The notes under the pieces were generated by a model, which saw only the letters and a list, made by a program, of their open reading frames with translations, was not told where the DNA came from and ran no database searches. This document shows, piece by piece, positions 1-5,703 of a stretch of 9,092 nucleotides of DNA. This stretch comes from Bacteroidota bacterium (GTDB taxonomy: Bacteria; Bacteroidota; Bacteroidia; Chitinophagales; Saprospiraceae). The stretch covers positions 1-9,092 of the forward strand of contig JAGWYI010000134.1 in assembly GCA_018969455.1 (NCBI GenBank). The letters run 5' to 3'. Position numbers and translations under genes: made by a program. Numbering within the stretch: position 1 is the stretch's first letter; every line of letters begins with the position of its first letter.

Positions 1-2
1 TA

Positions 3-173
3 GAAAAGTGGGTCCTTGATCCCGTTAACGATATTCTCATGACTGTTTTTCACAATGATCACACCAAATACCGCAACCCAACTCCTGCGATCGCTCCTAT
101 CACCGCAGGGCTTATTGCCTATGATTGCTATCCAGGTAAACCAATCGGAATTGTGCCTTTTTTTGAAAATTGA
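3..173 (+). CDS. C-terminal end of an unrecognised protein (partial)
   Basis: An open frame enters from the left edge and runs 56 codons to a TGA at 171-173. The translated tail contains NDHTKYRNPTPAIAP and ends in YPGKPIGIVPFFEN. It reads like a real, well-composed soluble protein end rather than a chance frame: charged and hydrophobic residues are balanced, prolines and glycines are spaced as in a folded domain, and there is no internal stop. I do not recognise the family, and the start lies outside the window. Third-position usage is less GC-biased than in the genes to the right. It ends 97 bp before the PHP gene, so the two could share a transcript, but nothing shows that they do. The alternative is a chance frame; 56 codons is too short to exclude it. 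Confidence 0.45.
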   Translation, partial: EKWVLDPVNDILMTVFHNDHTKYRNPTPAIAPITAGLIAYDCYPGKPIGIVPFFEN

Positions 174-270
174 AATTTTAACCGAAGCGCACATTAACAA
201 ATTGAAAAGTTACGCTACGCCCTGCGCTTACTTTCCAAAAGCGGCTTTATTTTGCAAAAAATTGTCCGTT

Positions 271-1404
271 ATGCTTCGTTTTCTCCTCGCTTCCCTGCTT
301 TTATTCTGCACTTGTGCCTTGCGGGCCCAACATGATCATGATCGCCACCATTCCGAAGAAGGTCGCGTCATTCACTTTCCCAACGTGCCTGGTTACCAGG
401 TGCTTGTTTGTGATTTCCACCAGCACACCGTCTTTTCCGACGGTTCGGTGTGGCCCAACATCCGGGTGCAGGAAGCGCTTCGCGACAGTGTAGACGCAAT
501 TTCGCTTACCGAACACCTTGAATATCAACCGCACAAGGAAGACATCCCGCATCCCGACCGCAACCGCTCGTTTGAAATTGCAAGCAAAGCAGCCAAAAAC
601 ACCAAACTGATCGTGGTAAACGGTTCGGAAATCACGCGCGAAATGCCTCCCGGGCACACCAACGCCATTTTCCTGAAAGATGCCAACAAACTCCTGCTCG
701 AGGACCCCATTGCGGTGTTCCAGGAAGCCAAAAACCAGGGCGCTTTTATTTTCTGGAACCACCCCAACTGGACCGCACAACGGCCGGATGGCATGGCAAC
801 GCTCACCGACATGCACCGAAAACTCATCGCAGATGGCATGCTGCACGGCATTGAAGTGGTAAACGATGTGACTTTTTCCGATGAAGCTTTTCAAATTGCA
901 CTCGACAACAAGCTCACCCTCATGGGCACTTCCGATATCCACGGGCTGGTAGACTGGCAATACGAAGTGCATGATGGCGGTCATCGGCCTGTAACCCTGG
1001 TGATGGCAACTGAGCGCTCGGCAGATGCCATAAAAGCAGCCTTGTTCGACCGCCGCACGGTGGTATATCAAAACAACACCCTCGCAGGCCGACCCGAGCA
1101 ATTGCTGCCCCTGCTCAATGCCTGCCTCCAGGTGGAGAAAGCCGAATACCAGGAAAAGTCGGCGGTTTTAAAGGTGACACTGCGCAACCTGAGTGATTGT
1201 GATATGCTGCTGCAAAACGAATCGGGCTTTACCTTGCACAACGAGGCCGGCATTGTTAGCGTGCACGGAAAGGAAACCGCCGAGGTTTTAATCAAAACCA
1301 AAGAACGCTTGAAATCGGTGGAACTGCCCTTTAAGGTGTTGAATGCCTACACGGCGCCCGGGAGAACGGCTATTTTGACGCTGAAAGTAGAAATTGCCCA
1401 ATAA
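271..1404 (+). CDS. Secreted PHP-domain metallophosphoesterase (Sb-PDE-like)
   Basis: The 377-residue product begins with a signal peptide (hydrophobic residues 4-17, probable cleavage ALRA|Q at 19/20) and should act in the periplasm or outside the cell. The PHP fold is shown by its metal-binding motifs in order: DFHQH at 48-52, D57, TEH at 80-82, H88, GSEIT at 118-122 with PPGH at 126-129, WNHP at 162-165, and TSDIH at 220-224. PHP proteins use a multinuclear metal centre to hydrolyse phosphoesters. The pattern resembles the Sb-PDE phosphodiesterase group widespread in Bacteroidota, whose physiological substrate is unclear. Residues from about 270 to the end look like a beta-rich C-terminal domain. 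A histidine-rich stretch (HDHDRHH) follows the cleavage site. I chose the ATG at 271 because it puts the signal peptide at the N-terminus; the in-frame ATG at 55 would add 72 residues that bury it and overlap the upstream frame. No clear promoter or Shine-Dalgarno was found. Confidence 0.85.
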   Translation: MLRFLLASLLLFCTCALRAQHDHDRHHSEEGRVIHFPNVPGYQVLVCDFHQHTVFSDGSVWPNIRVQEALRDSVDAISLTEHLEYQPHKEDIPHPDRNRSFEIASKAAKNTKLIVVNGSEITREMPPGHTNAIFLKDANKLLLEDPIAVFQEAKNQGAFIFWNHPNWTAQRPDGMATLTDMHRKLIADGMLHGIEVVNDVTFSDEAFQIALDNKLTLMGTSDIHGLVDWQYEVHDGGHRPVTLVMATERSADAIKAALFDRRTVVYQNNTLAGRPEQLLPLLNACLQVEKAEYQEKSAVLKVTLRNLSDCDMLLQNESGFTLHNEAGIVSVHGKETAEVLIKTKERLKSVELPFKVLNAYTAPGRTAILTLKVEIAQ

Positions 1405-1407
1405 CTC

Positions 1408-2592
1408 TTAGGCTGCCTTCACCCGCGTTGCCTTTTCCCACAAAACCGACTGCCGGCCGCGCAGGTAGCGCACAAACCCGGCGTACATCGAATAATTCAT
1501 CATACAAAAATAGTAGGGCACAAAAAAGGCCTTGATTTTCATCTTGCGCTGCTCAAACACATACCCCGCCAGGGAGGCCGCATAAAACAGGATTTGCGCC
1601 GCCAGTATTACCTGATAAAACAAACTGTCTTGTGCCAAAAGTACATTGAGGACCAGCAAAACCGGCAGTAAAACGGGCGAAAGGGTCCAGCGCAACACCC
1701 GGTGCGAGATGTATTGAAAACTCAAAACGCCGTAGCGAAACACATTGAGCAAGGGCGCCAAACGCACCACCGCCTGAATGCCCCCCGCTGCAATGCGCAC
1801 CTTGCGCTTGCGCTCCTCTGCCACCGAAGCCGAGGAAGATTCCACGGCATACGCATCGGGCGCATAGGCCACGCGATAGCCTTTTTGGGCAATCCGCATG
1901 GTGAGGTAAAAATCTTCCACGATGGTATCGGTGGGTACGTGCTCGTACACGCTCGTGCGGAAAGAAAACAACTCGCCGGCAGCGCCCACCACCGACCACA
2001 ATTCGGCATCCCATTTTTTCAGGGCGCTTTCGTATTTCCAGTAAATGCCCTCGCCGGCGCTGTTGGCTGCATCTTTGCTGCCCATGCTGATGCGTTTTTC
2101 ACCCGCCACAGCGCCCACTTTCGGGTCGGCATAATGCCGCACTATAGCCTTGATCGCTTCCTGATTCACGAGGGTATTGGCATCGGTGCTCACCACGATG
2201 GGTGTTTCCACGTATTCCATGGCGCGTTGAAAAGCCGCGATTTTGCCCCTGCGCTCGGGCTGGTGTAACAGCCGCCATTGCACACCCTCCGGATAAGGAA
2301 AGTTTTTTACCAGGGCAGGGGTGTTGTCGTTGGAACCGTCGGTAACAAAAAAGAACTGAATGCGTTCCCGCGGGTAATCAAACTCGATGGAGTTGAGAAT
2401 TTTCTCCTCAATCCAGTCTTGTTCATTGTAGGCACATACCACAAAGGTGACCGCCGGCCAATCTGTCAATTCGGGAAAATTAGCTTTTTTCAATTTCCTT
2501 TTCACCCAAACCAGGCCATACAGCACCAGGCCGTAACCAATATAGGAATAAAATACTAGGGCAAGGCCCACCCAGAATAGAAGCGCTGTCAT
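1408..2592 (-). CDS. Membrane-bound family 2 glycosyltransferase
   Basis: The 394-residue product has one N-terminal membrane segment (about 5-30), a cytoplasmic GT-A domain and two or more membrane segments after about residue 300. GT2 landmarks are visible: CAYNEQDWIEEK (53-64), TDGSNDNT (84-91, nucleotide-sugar Asp 85), RRGK (114-117), TDAN (136-139, the DxD equivalent), VED (225-227, likely catalytic Asp) and a following RKVRIAAGG segment in the place where processive synthases carry QxxRW. This layout is that of BcsA/IcaA-like or poly-sugar transferases, so a role in building a surface polysaccharide is likely; donor and acceptor are unknown. I chose the ATG at 2592 over upstream in-frame ATGs (as far as 2724) because the hydrophobic N-terminus then begins at residue 2, and because a promoter at 2626-2633 lies downstream of the longer starts. 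The gene converges on the PHP gene with 3 nt between stop codons. Confidence 0.85.
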   Translation of the reverse strand: MTALLFWVGLALVFYSYIGYGLVLYGLVWVKRKLKKANFPELTDWPAVTFVVCAYNEQDWIEEKILNSIEFDYPRERIQFFFVTDGSNDNTPALVKNFPYPEGVQWRLLHQPERRGKIAAFQRAMEYVETPIVVSTDANTLVNQEAIKAIVRHYADPKVGAVAGEKRISMGSKDAANSAGEGIYWKYESALKKWDAELWSVVGAAGELFSFRTSVYEHVPTDTIVEDFYLTMRIAQKGYRVAYAPDAYAVESSSASVAEERKRKVRIAAGGIQAVVRLAPLLNVFRYGVLSFQYISHRVLRWTLSPVLLPVLLVLNVLLAQDSLFYQVILAAQILFYAASLAGYVFEQRKMKIKAFFVPYYFCMMNYSMYAGFVRYLRGRQSVLWEKATRVKAA

Positions 2593-2625
2593 AAGATCAA
2601 AAATGGAGGCAAAACAAGCTAAATG

Positions 2626-2633
2626 CAAATATA
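2626..2633 (-). promoter_or_regulatory. Bacteroidota -7 promoter element for the glycosyltransferase
   Basis: Read on the minus strand this is TATATTTG, an exact match to the TAnnTTTG -7 element of Bacteroidota primary-sigma promoters. A T-rich GGTTTT sits 20 nt upstream, a weak version of the usual TTG/TTTG -33 element. Transcription would begin near 2622, giving an untranslated leader of about 30 nt before the ATG at 2592, a normal distance. This supports the short start of that gene. Confidence 0.65.
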
Positions 2634-2733
2634 AAGCCGTTTTTTTATTCATTAAAACCATGCCGCACACGTTTGATCGAGATCTTAAAAATGGCGGTTT
2701 CCCGACACTTGCCCAAACTTGCATTTGCGTGGG

Positions 2734-2763
2734 TTGTGGTATGTGTTATTCCGGCTATCTTTG
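2734..2763 (+). promoter_or_regulatory. Bacteroidota-type promoter (TTG-N19-TATCTTTG)
   Basis: A TTG at 2734-2736 (-33 element) and TATCTTTG at 2756-2763 (exact TAnnTTTG -7 element) are separated by 19 nt, the spacing expected for Bacteroidota housekeeping promoters. Transcription should start around 2767-2770. No convincing protein gene follows for over 440 bp; instead the predicted start coincides with the 5' arm of a 9-bp stem. It therefore most likely drives a small RNA or a long leader in front of the receiver gene at 3212. It points away from the minus-strand glycosyltransferase promoter. Confidence 0.6.
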
Positions 2764-2768
2764 CAGCC

Positions 2769-2886
2769 GTAAGCAGCGCTCTTTTTTATAGCGTTTTTTT
2801 CTTGTTCGGTCTGCAACGAACACCCCGGTATGTTACATCTTGAATAATCCGCCGCTGCTTATCTGTACCTCTGTATAGAAGTACAG
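2769..2886 (+). ncRNA. Candidate structured small RNA or structured leader
   Basis: Starting where the 2734-2763 promoter should initiate, TAAGCAGCG (2770-2778) is perfectly complementary to CGCTGCTTA (2853-2861), a 9-bp closing stem that a G-U pair (2769/2862) can extend. Inside it, TGTTCG (2803-2808) pairs with CGAACA (2817-2822) to give an apical hairpin with an 8-nt loop. Between stem and hairpin lies a large asymmetric bubble, U-rich on the 5' side. One base after the closing stem comes a second compact hairpin: CTGTAC (2863-2868) with GTACAG (2881-2886), a C/A mismatch, then TCT/AGA around a GTAT tetraloop. The closing stem, bubble and apical hairpin resemble the general plan of 6S RNA, and a 6S-like class is known from Bacteroidota, but this likeness is of shape only. 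No U-tract follows the last hairpin, so the 3' end is uncertain and it may instead be the 5' part of a leader reaching 3212. Confidence 0.35.
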
Positions 2887-2905
2887 CTGCTATTTCTTGC
2901 ACCTT

Positions 2906-3055
2906 ATGGCGTTCATCGTGTTCGCCATTTGGCCTTGCAAAACGCTTGCTTTCCAAGCCGGTTTCTAAGGGGAGCATTCAAACAAGTGTTTATTTTAAGA
3001 TGGTTTGGTGCGCAACCATTGGTTTAAGGCATCTTCAATCCACACGGAAGGGATG
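2906..3055 (+). other. Cluster of inverted repeats upstream of the operon
   Basis: Several short potential hairpins lie in a row. ATGGCG (2906-2911) pairs with CGCCAT (2923-2928); GCTTG (2944-2948) pairs with CAAGC (2954-2958) around a 5-nt loop; ATGGTT (3000-3005) pairs with AACCAT (3014-3019). AAGATG (2997-3002) can instead pair with CATCTT (3030-3035), and CATCTTC (3030-3036) can pair with GAAGGGATG (3047-3055) if two G residues bulge. The last three cannot all form at once, a layout that could allow switching. Each stem is short and some are expected by chance, and no terminator U-tract follows, so a function is only a possibility. Confidence 0.25.
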
Positions 3056-3211
3056 AATGCCATTTCTCAGGCTGCATTCCAATTATTTTAATCTCCGCCA
3101 GGTTCTTTGCGTCGAGCAATCCGGTGTTTAATCCGCTTAAAAAAATCGCCTTTAGCATAAGCGCAAGCAACAACATTCCATTGCAGGAACAACACTTAAG
3201 CACATAATAAC

Positions 3212-3580
3212 ATGAAAAGAAAGGTACTAATTGTAGAGGATCACGAAGGGTTCCGCAAATTGCTTGGGAACTTTTTATCAAAAAATTACGAAGTGGTGTC
3301 TGCCCGCAACGGACTGGAAGCCATGACTTTGTTAAACAAGGGTGTGATACCAGATGTCATTGTATCGGATACCCGTATGCCCGAACTCAATGGCGCTCAG
3401 TTGTTGTATCATCTGCGCTGCAGTGGCATGTTTGGTAAAATTCCGGTGCTCATCATAAGCGAACAAGGCAAAGCCGAAGAGGAGGCCTTCTTCAAAAGTT
3501 TGGGAGCGCAGGATTATTTGTCCAAACCCTTTAATCCGGTGTCTTTGCAGGATGCCTTGGGAAAAATGCCTTTCGCCTGA
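3212..3580 (+). CDS. Stand-alone response-regulator receiver protein
   Basis: The 122-residue product is one receiver (REC) domain with no output domain, like CheY or Spo0F in size. All residues for phosphoryl transfer are present: the acidic pair E9-D10, phospho-acceptor D53 in VSDTRMPELNG (51-61), S83 in the conserved Ser/Thr position (IISE), Y102 as the switch aromatic, and K105-P106. It should be phosphorylated by a histidine kinase encoded elsewhere and act by binding a partner protein in the cytoplasm. It begins the seven-gene run and is separated by 49 nt from the sugar transferase, whose N-terminus is a degenerate receiver domain; the obvious inference is that it controls polysaccharide synthesis through that enzyme. 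The ATG at 3212 places the first beta strand (KVLIVEDHE) at residue 4, as is usual. There is no Shine-Dalgarno; the start lies in an AT-rich stretch. Confidence 0.9.
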   Translation: MKRKVLIVEDHEGFRKLLGNFLSKNYEVVSARNGLEAMTLLNKGVIPDVIVSDTRMPELNGAQLLYHLRCSGMFGKIPVLIISEQGKAEEEAFFKSLGAQDYLSKPFNPVSLQDALGKMPFA

Positions 3581-3629
3581 TGCTTAAGAAAGGAAATTCC
3601 AGAATCGACAACAAACACTTTAATCGAAC

Positions 3630-4742
3630 ATGAATCGTCCAGCGTTTCAATCGGAGCACTCGCTTGCAACCCGGGAACTTTTGTTTATCGGATTCGAAGA
3701 CGGCTTCGACGCAAACATCCGCAACTTCCCCTACATTAGCGCAGATTACCGGTATGAGCTTGAAAACGAAGCCGCAAGGGCCATAGACTGGCTGGAAAGC
3801 CGCGTCGACCGCCTGGAAACCTTTCAACTGCCCTATGCCATCTTTTGCCGCCTGCAGTGGCTAATGGATCATCAATTCGGCATTTGCGCCCAATTGCGTG
3901 CCCATCCCTTTTTGCGCTATGTACCCCTCATCGCACTCGCAGAAAAAAGCGATACGGTTGATAAAATCCGTTTGACCCAAAATGGCATGGACGATTGCTA
4001 CACCGTACCCGTGGAATGGGAAATGCTGGAGGAACGCCTGAATTTTTTGAACCAATACAAACCCAAAATCGTCGACGCGGAAGTGATCGCGCGCCTGCCC
4101 AAAAACCACCCCTACCGCCTGCCACTGGGCAAACGCCTGTTCGATATCGCCGCCGCAACGTTCGGCCTGGCGCTCTCTATCCCCATCTGGCTGCCCATCG
4201 CCATCGCAATCCGCATCGAATCCAAAGGCCCCGTCATCTACCGCTCCAAACGCGTAGGCTCGGGTTATCATATATTTGATTTTTTTAAATTCCGGTCGAT
4301 GTACCTCGATGCAGACCAGCGTTTGCACGAATTGCAGCATTTGAACCAGTACCGACACAATGAAAATGGTTCTGGACCGGTATTTGTAAAGTTATCCAGA
4401 GATCCGCGCGTTACCCGCGTAGGTCGTTTTATCCGGAAATACAGCCTCGACGAACTGCCCCAATTCATCAATGTGTTGCGCGGCGATATGTCGCTGGTGG
4501 GCAATCGCCCCTTGCCGCTGTACGAAGCCGAAATGCTGATGCACGACGCCTATTGCGATCGATTTCTCGCACCGGCAGGACTCACCGGATTATGGCAGGT
4601 CTCCAAACGCTGTAAAGCGCATATGAGCATGGAAGAACGGGTGGCCCTCGACATCCAATACTCCAAAACCGCCTCCATCTGGACAGACTTTTACATCATA
4701 ATCAAAACCTTCAGCGCTTTTGTACAAAAGGATGAAGATTAA
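3630..4742 (+). CDS. Polyprenyl-phosphate sugar-1-P transferase with pseudo-receiver N-terminus
   Basis: The C-terminal half (about 165-370) is a bacterial sugar transferase of the WcaJ/WbaP/PglC superfamily, which moves a sugar-1-phosphate from a nucleotide sugar to undecaprenyl phosphate and so starts glycan assembly at the inner membrane. Landmarks are KRLFDI (168-173), the membrane-inserted helix (174-194), YRSKRVG (204-210), FKFRSM (219-224), DPRVTRVG (258-265), the catalytic pair D274-E275 in SLDELPQF, and SLVGNRP (288-294; many relatives have SLVGPRP). Residues 16-143 align with a receiver domain: LRAHPFLRYVPLIAL (89-103) and GMDDCYTVPV (119-128) match its alpha3-beta4 and beta5 regions. 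Every phosphorylation residue is lost: the acidic pair is G21-F22, the acceptor Asp is R74, the Ser/Thr is A104 and the Lys is V126. This module replaces the multi-helix N-terminal part of WcaJ-type enzymes. The gene follows the receiver protein by 49 nt and precedes a GT2 by 12 nt. Confidence 0.88.
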   Translation: MNRPAFQSEHSLATRELLFIGFEDGFDANIRNFPYISADYRYELENEAARAIDWLESRVDRLETFQLPYAIFCRLQWLMDHQFGICAQLRAHPFLRYVPLIALAEKSDTVDKIRLTQNGMDDCYTVPVEWEMLEERLNFLNQYKPKIVDAEVIARLPKNHPYRLPLGKRLFDIAAATFGLALSIPIWLPIAIAIRIESKGPVIYRSKRVGSGYHIFDFFKFRSMYLDADQRLHELQHLNQYRHNENGSGPVFVKLSRDPRVTRVGRFIRKYSLDELPQFINVLRGDMSLVGNRPLPLYEAEMLMHDAYCDRFLAPAGLTGLWQVSKRCKAHMSMEERVALDIQYSKTASIWTDFYIIIKTFSAFVQKDED

Positions 4743-4754
4743 TCAAAACATGCA

Positions 4755-5669
4755 ATGGTTTCAATCATTACCGTCAATTACAACCAGGCAGCGGTCACCT
4801 TTGCCCTGCTCGACAGCATCCGAAAACAGGATTACCGTGACATCGAGGTGTTTGTGGTAGACAATGTCAGCAAGGAAAACCCGCAAGCCGAATTCGAATC
4901 CCGCTACCCGGAAGTCCATTTCATCCGCAGCGAAACCAACCTCGGTTTCGCAGGCGGCAACAACCTGGCGGTAAAACAGGCTAAAGGCGATTATTTGTTC
5001 TTCATCAACAACGACGCCGAACTCACCAACCATTGCCTGGAAAAACTGGTGGATATGTTTGCCCAACACCCCAAACTGGGCCTCGTGAGTCCGCTCATCT
5101 GCTATTACCCACAGGAAAACTGGACCGAAGATTTCATTCAATACGCCGGCATGACGCCCGTGCATCCGCTCACAGCCCGCAACCAAACCATCGGAAAAAA
5201 AACCTGGGAACGCGGCCAATATACGGAACCACGCCCCACTGCCTATGCCCATGGAGCCGCCATGATGTGCTCGAAAGCCGTAATTGAAAAAGCGGGCATG
5301 ATGGACGAAGCCTTTTTCCTGTATTATGAAGAACTCGACTGGGGGGAACGCGTGCGCAAAAACGGTTTTGAAATATGGGTAGAACCCCGCGCGCGGGTGT
5401 ACCATAAAGAAAGCCTGACGGTAGGCAAACTCGGCTCCTTGAAAACCTATTACCTCAACCGAAACCGGGTGTGGTTTATGCGCCGCAATTACGGCGGTTG
5501 GAAATTGGCCGCCTTTTACCTATTTTTGTTTGCCTTCACCGTGCCAAAGAATGTTTTGAAAATGTGGCTGGCAGGTGAAAAAGACAATTTAAAAGCGTTT
5601 TTAGACGGCATTTTTTGGAATTTTAGTTTAAAAACACCCGATAAACGGCCCGAGGTGAAGCCCGCCTGA
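4755..5669 (+). CDS. Family 2 glycosyltransferase, rhamnosyltransferase-like
   Basis: The 304-residue product is a GT-A fold GT2 enzyme of the WbbL/RfbF-like group (often annotated rhamnosyltransferase). Visible motifs are SIITVNYNQ (3-11), VVDN with D36 for nucleotide binding, NLGFAGGNN (62-70), INND (84-87, the DxD equivalent), HGAAMMCSKAVIEKAG (166-181) and YYEELDW (190-196) containing the likely catalytic acidic residue. It probably adds a sugar to the lipid-linked intermediate made by the preceding gene product; the sugar cannot be read from the sequence. A hydrophobic patch near 250-265 may help it associate with the membrane. The ATG at 4755 starts directly at the first beta strand; another ATG at 4750 is in a different frame. 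The gap to the sugar transferase is 12 nt, indicating co-transcription. Confidence 0.9.
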   Translation: MVSIITVNYNQAAVTFALLDSIRKQDYRDIEVFVVDNVSKENPQAEFESRYPEVHFIRSETNLGFAGGNNLAVKQAKGDYLFFINNDAELTNHCLEKLVDMFAQHPKLGLVSPLICYYPQENWTEDFIQYAGMTPVHPLTARNQTIGKKTWERGQYTEPRPTAYAHGAAMMCSKAVIEKAGMMDEAFFLYYEELDWGERVRKNGFEIWVEPRARVYHKESLTVGKLGSLKTYYLNRNRVWFMRRNYGGWKLAAFYLFLFAFTVPKNVLKMWLAGEKDNLKAFLDGIFWNFSLKTPDKRPEVKPA

Positions 5670-5703
5670 GGCCAAAAACCGCACACCGATTTAATCAAGC
5701 ACC

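Larger units (their letters stand above)
2593..3211. other. 619-bp region without a convincing protein gene
   Basis: This gap separates the minus-strand glycosyltransferase from the + strand polysaccharide operon. It holds two divergently pointing promoters (2626-2633 minus; 2734-2763 plus), the candidate structured RNA (2769-2886) and several inverted repeats further right (2906-3055). From 3056 to 3211 I see only AT-rich sequence with no repeat of note. The frames in the region are short, start poorly and match no family I recognise. No clear TAnnTTTG element was found directly in front of the receiver gene at 3212; the nearest resemblance, GTTCTTTG at about 3109-3116, lacks the TA and a good -33 partner. 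The operon may therefore be read from the promoter at 2734-2763 or from a promoter of another class. Confidence 0.6.

Noticed and set aside
55..270. Longer start of the PHP gene at the ATG at 55
   Set aside because: It would place 72 residues before the signal peptide and overlap the frame ending at 173; the ATG at 271 gives a normal secreted protein.
301..1101. A 266-codon minus-strand frame opposite the PHP gene
   Set aside because: It mirrors the codons of a gene with full PHP metal-binding motifs and has no recognisable domain itself.
2777..2800. CGCT-N9-AGCG followed by seven T, resembling an intrinsic terminator
   Set aside because: The stem is only 4 bp and A-T rich in its loop, it would end a transcript about 30 nt after its start, and its 5' arm competes with the stronger 9-bp stem at 2770-2778.
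2691..2843. A 50-codon frame with a hydrophobic middle that could encode a small membrane protein
   Set aside because: It runs across the promoter at 2734-2763 and the 5' arm of the RNA stem, has no promoter or ribosome site of its own that I can see, and matches no family I know. The overlap favours the RNA reading, though a small protein is not excluded.
2786..3281. Two short minus-strand frames (2786-2977 and 3024-3281) in and beside the intergenic region
   Set aside because: Neither shows a domain, a promoter or a good start, and the second overlaps the well-supported receiver gene.
4271..4278. TATATTTG inside the sugar transferase gene, matching the -7 consensus
   Set aside because: No TTG-like -33 element lies at the right distance upstream, and the bases are explained by the His-Ile-Phe-Asp-Phe codons of a conserved segment.
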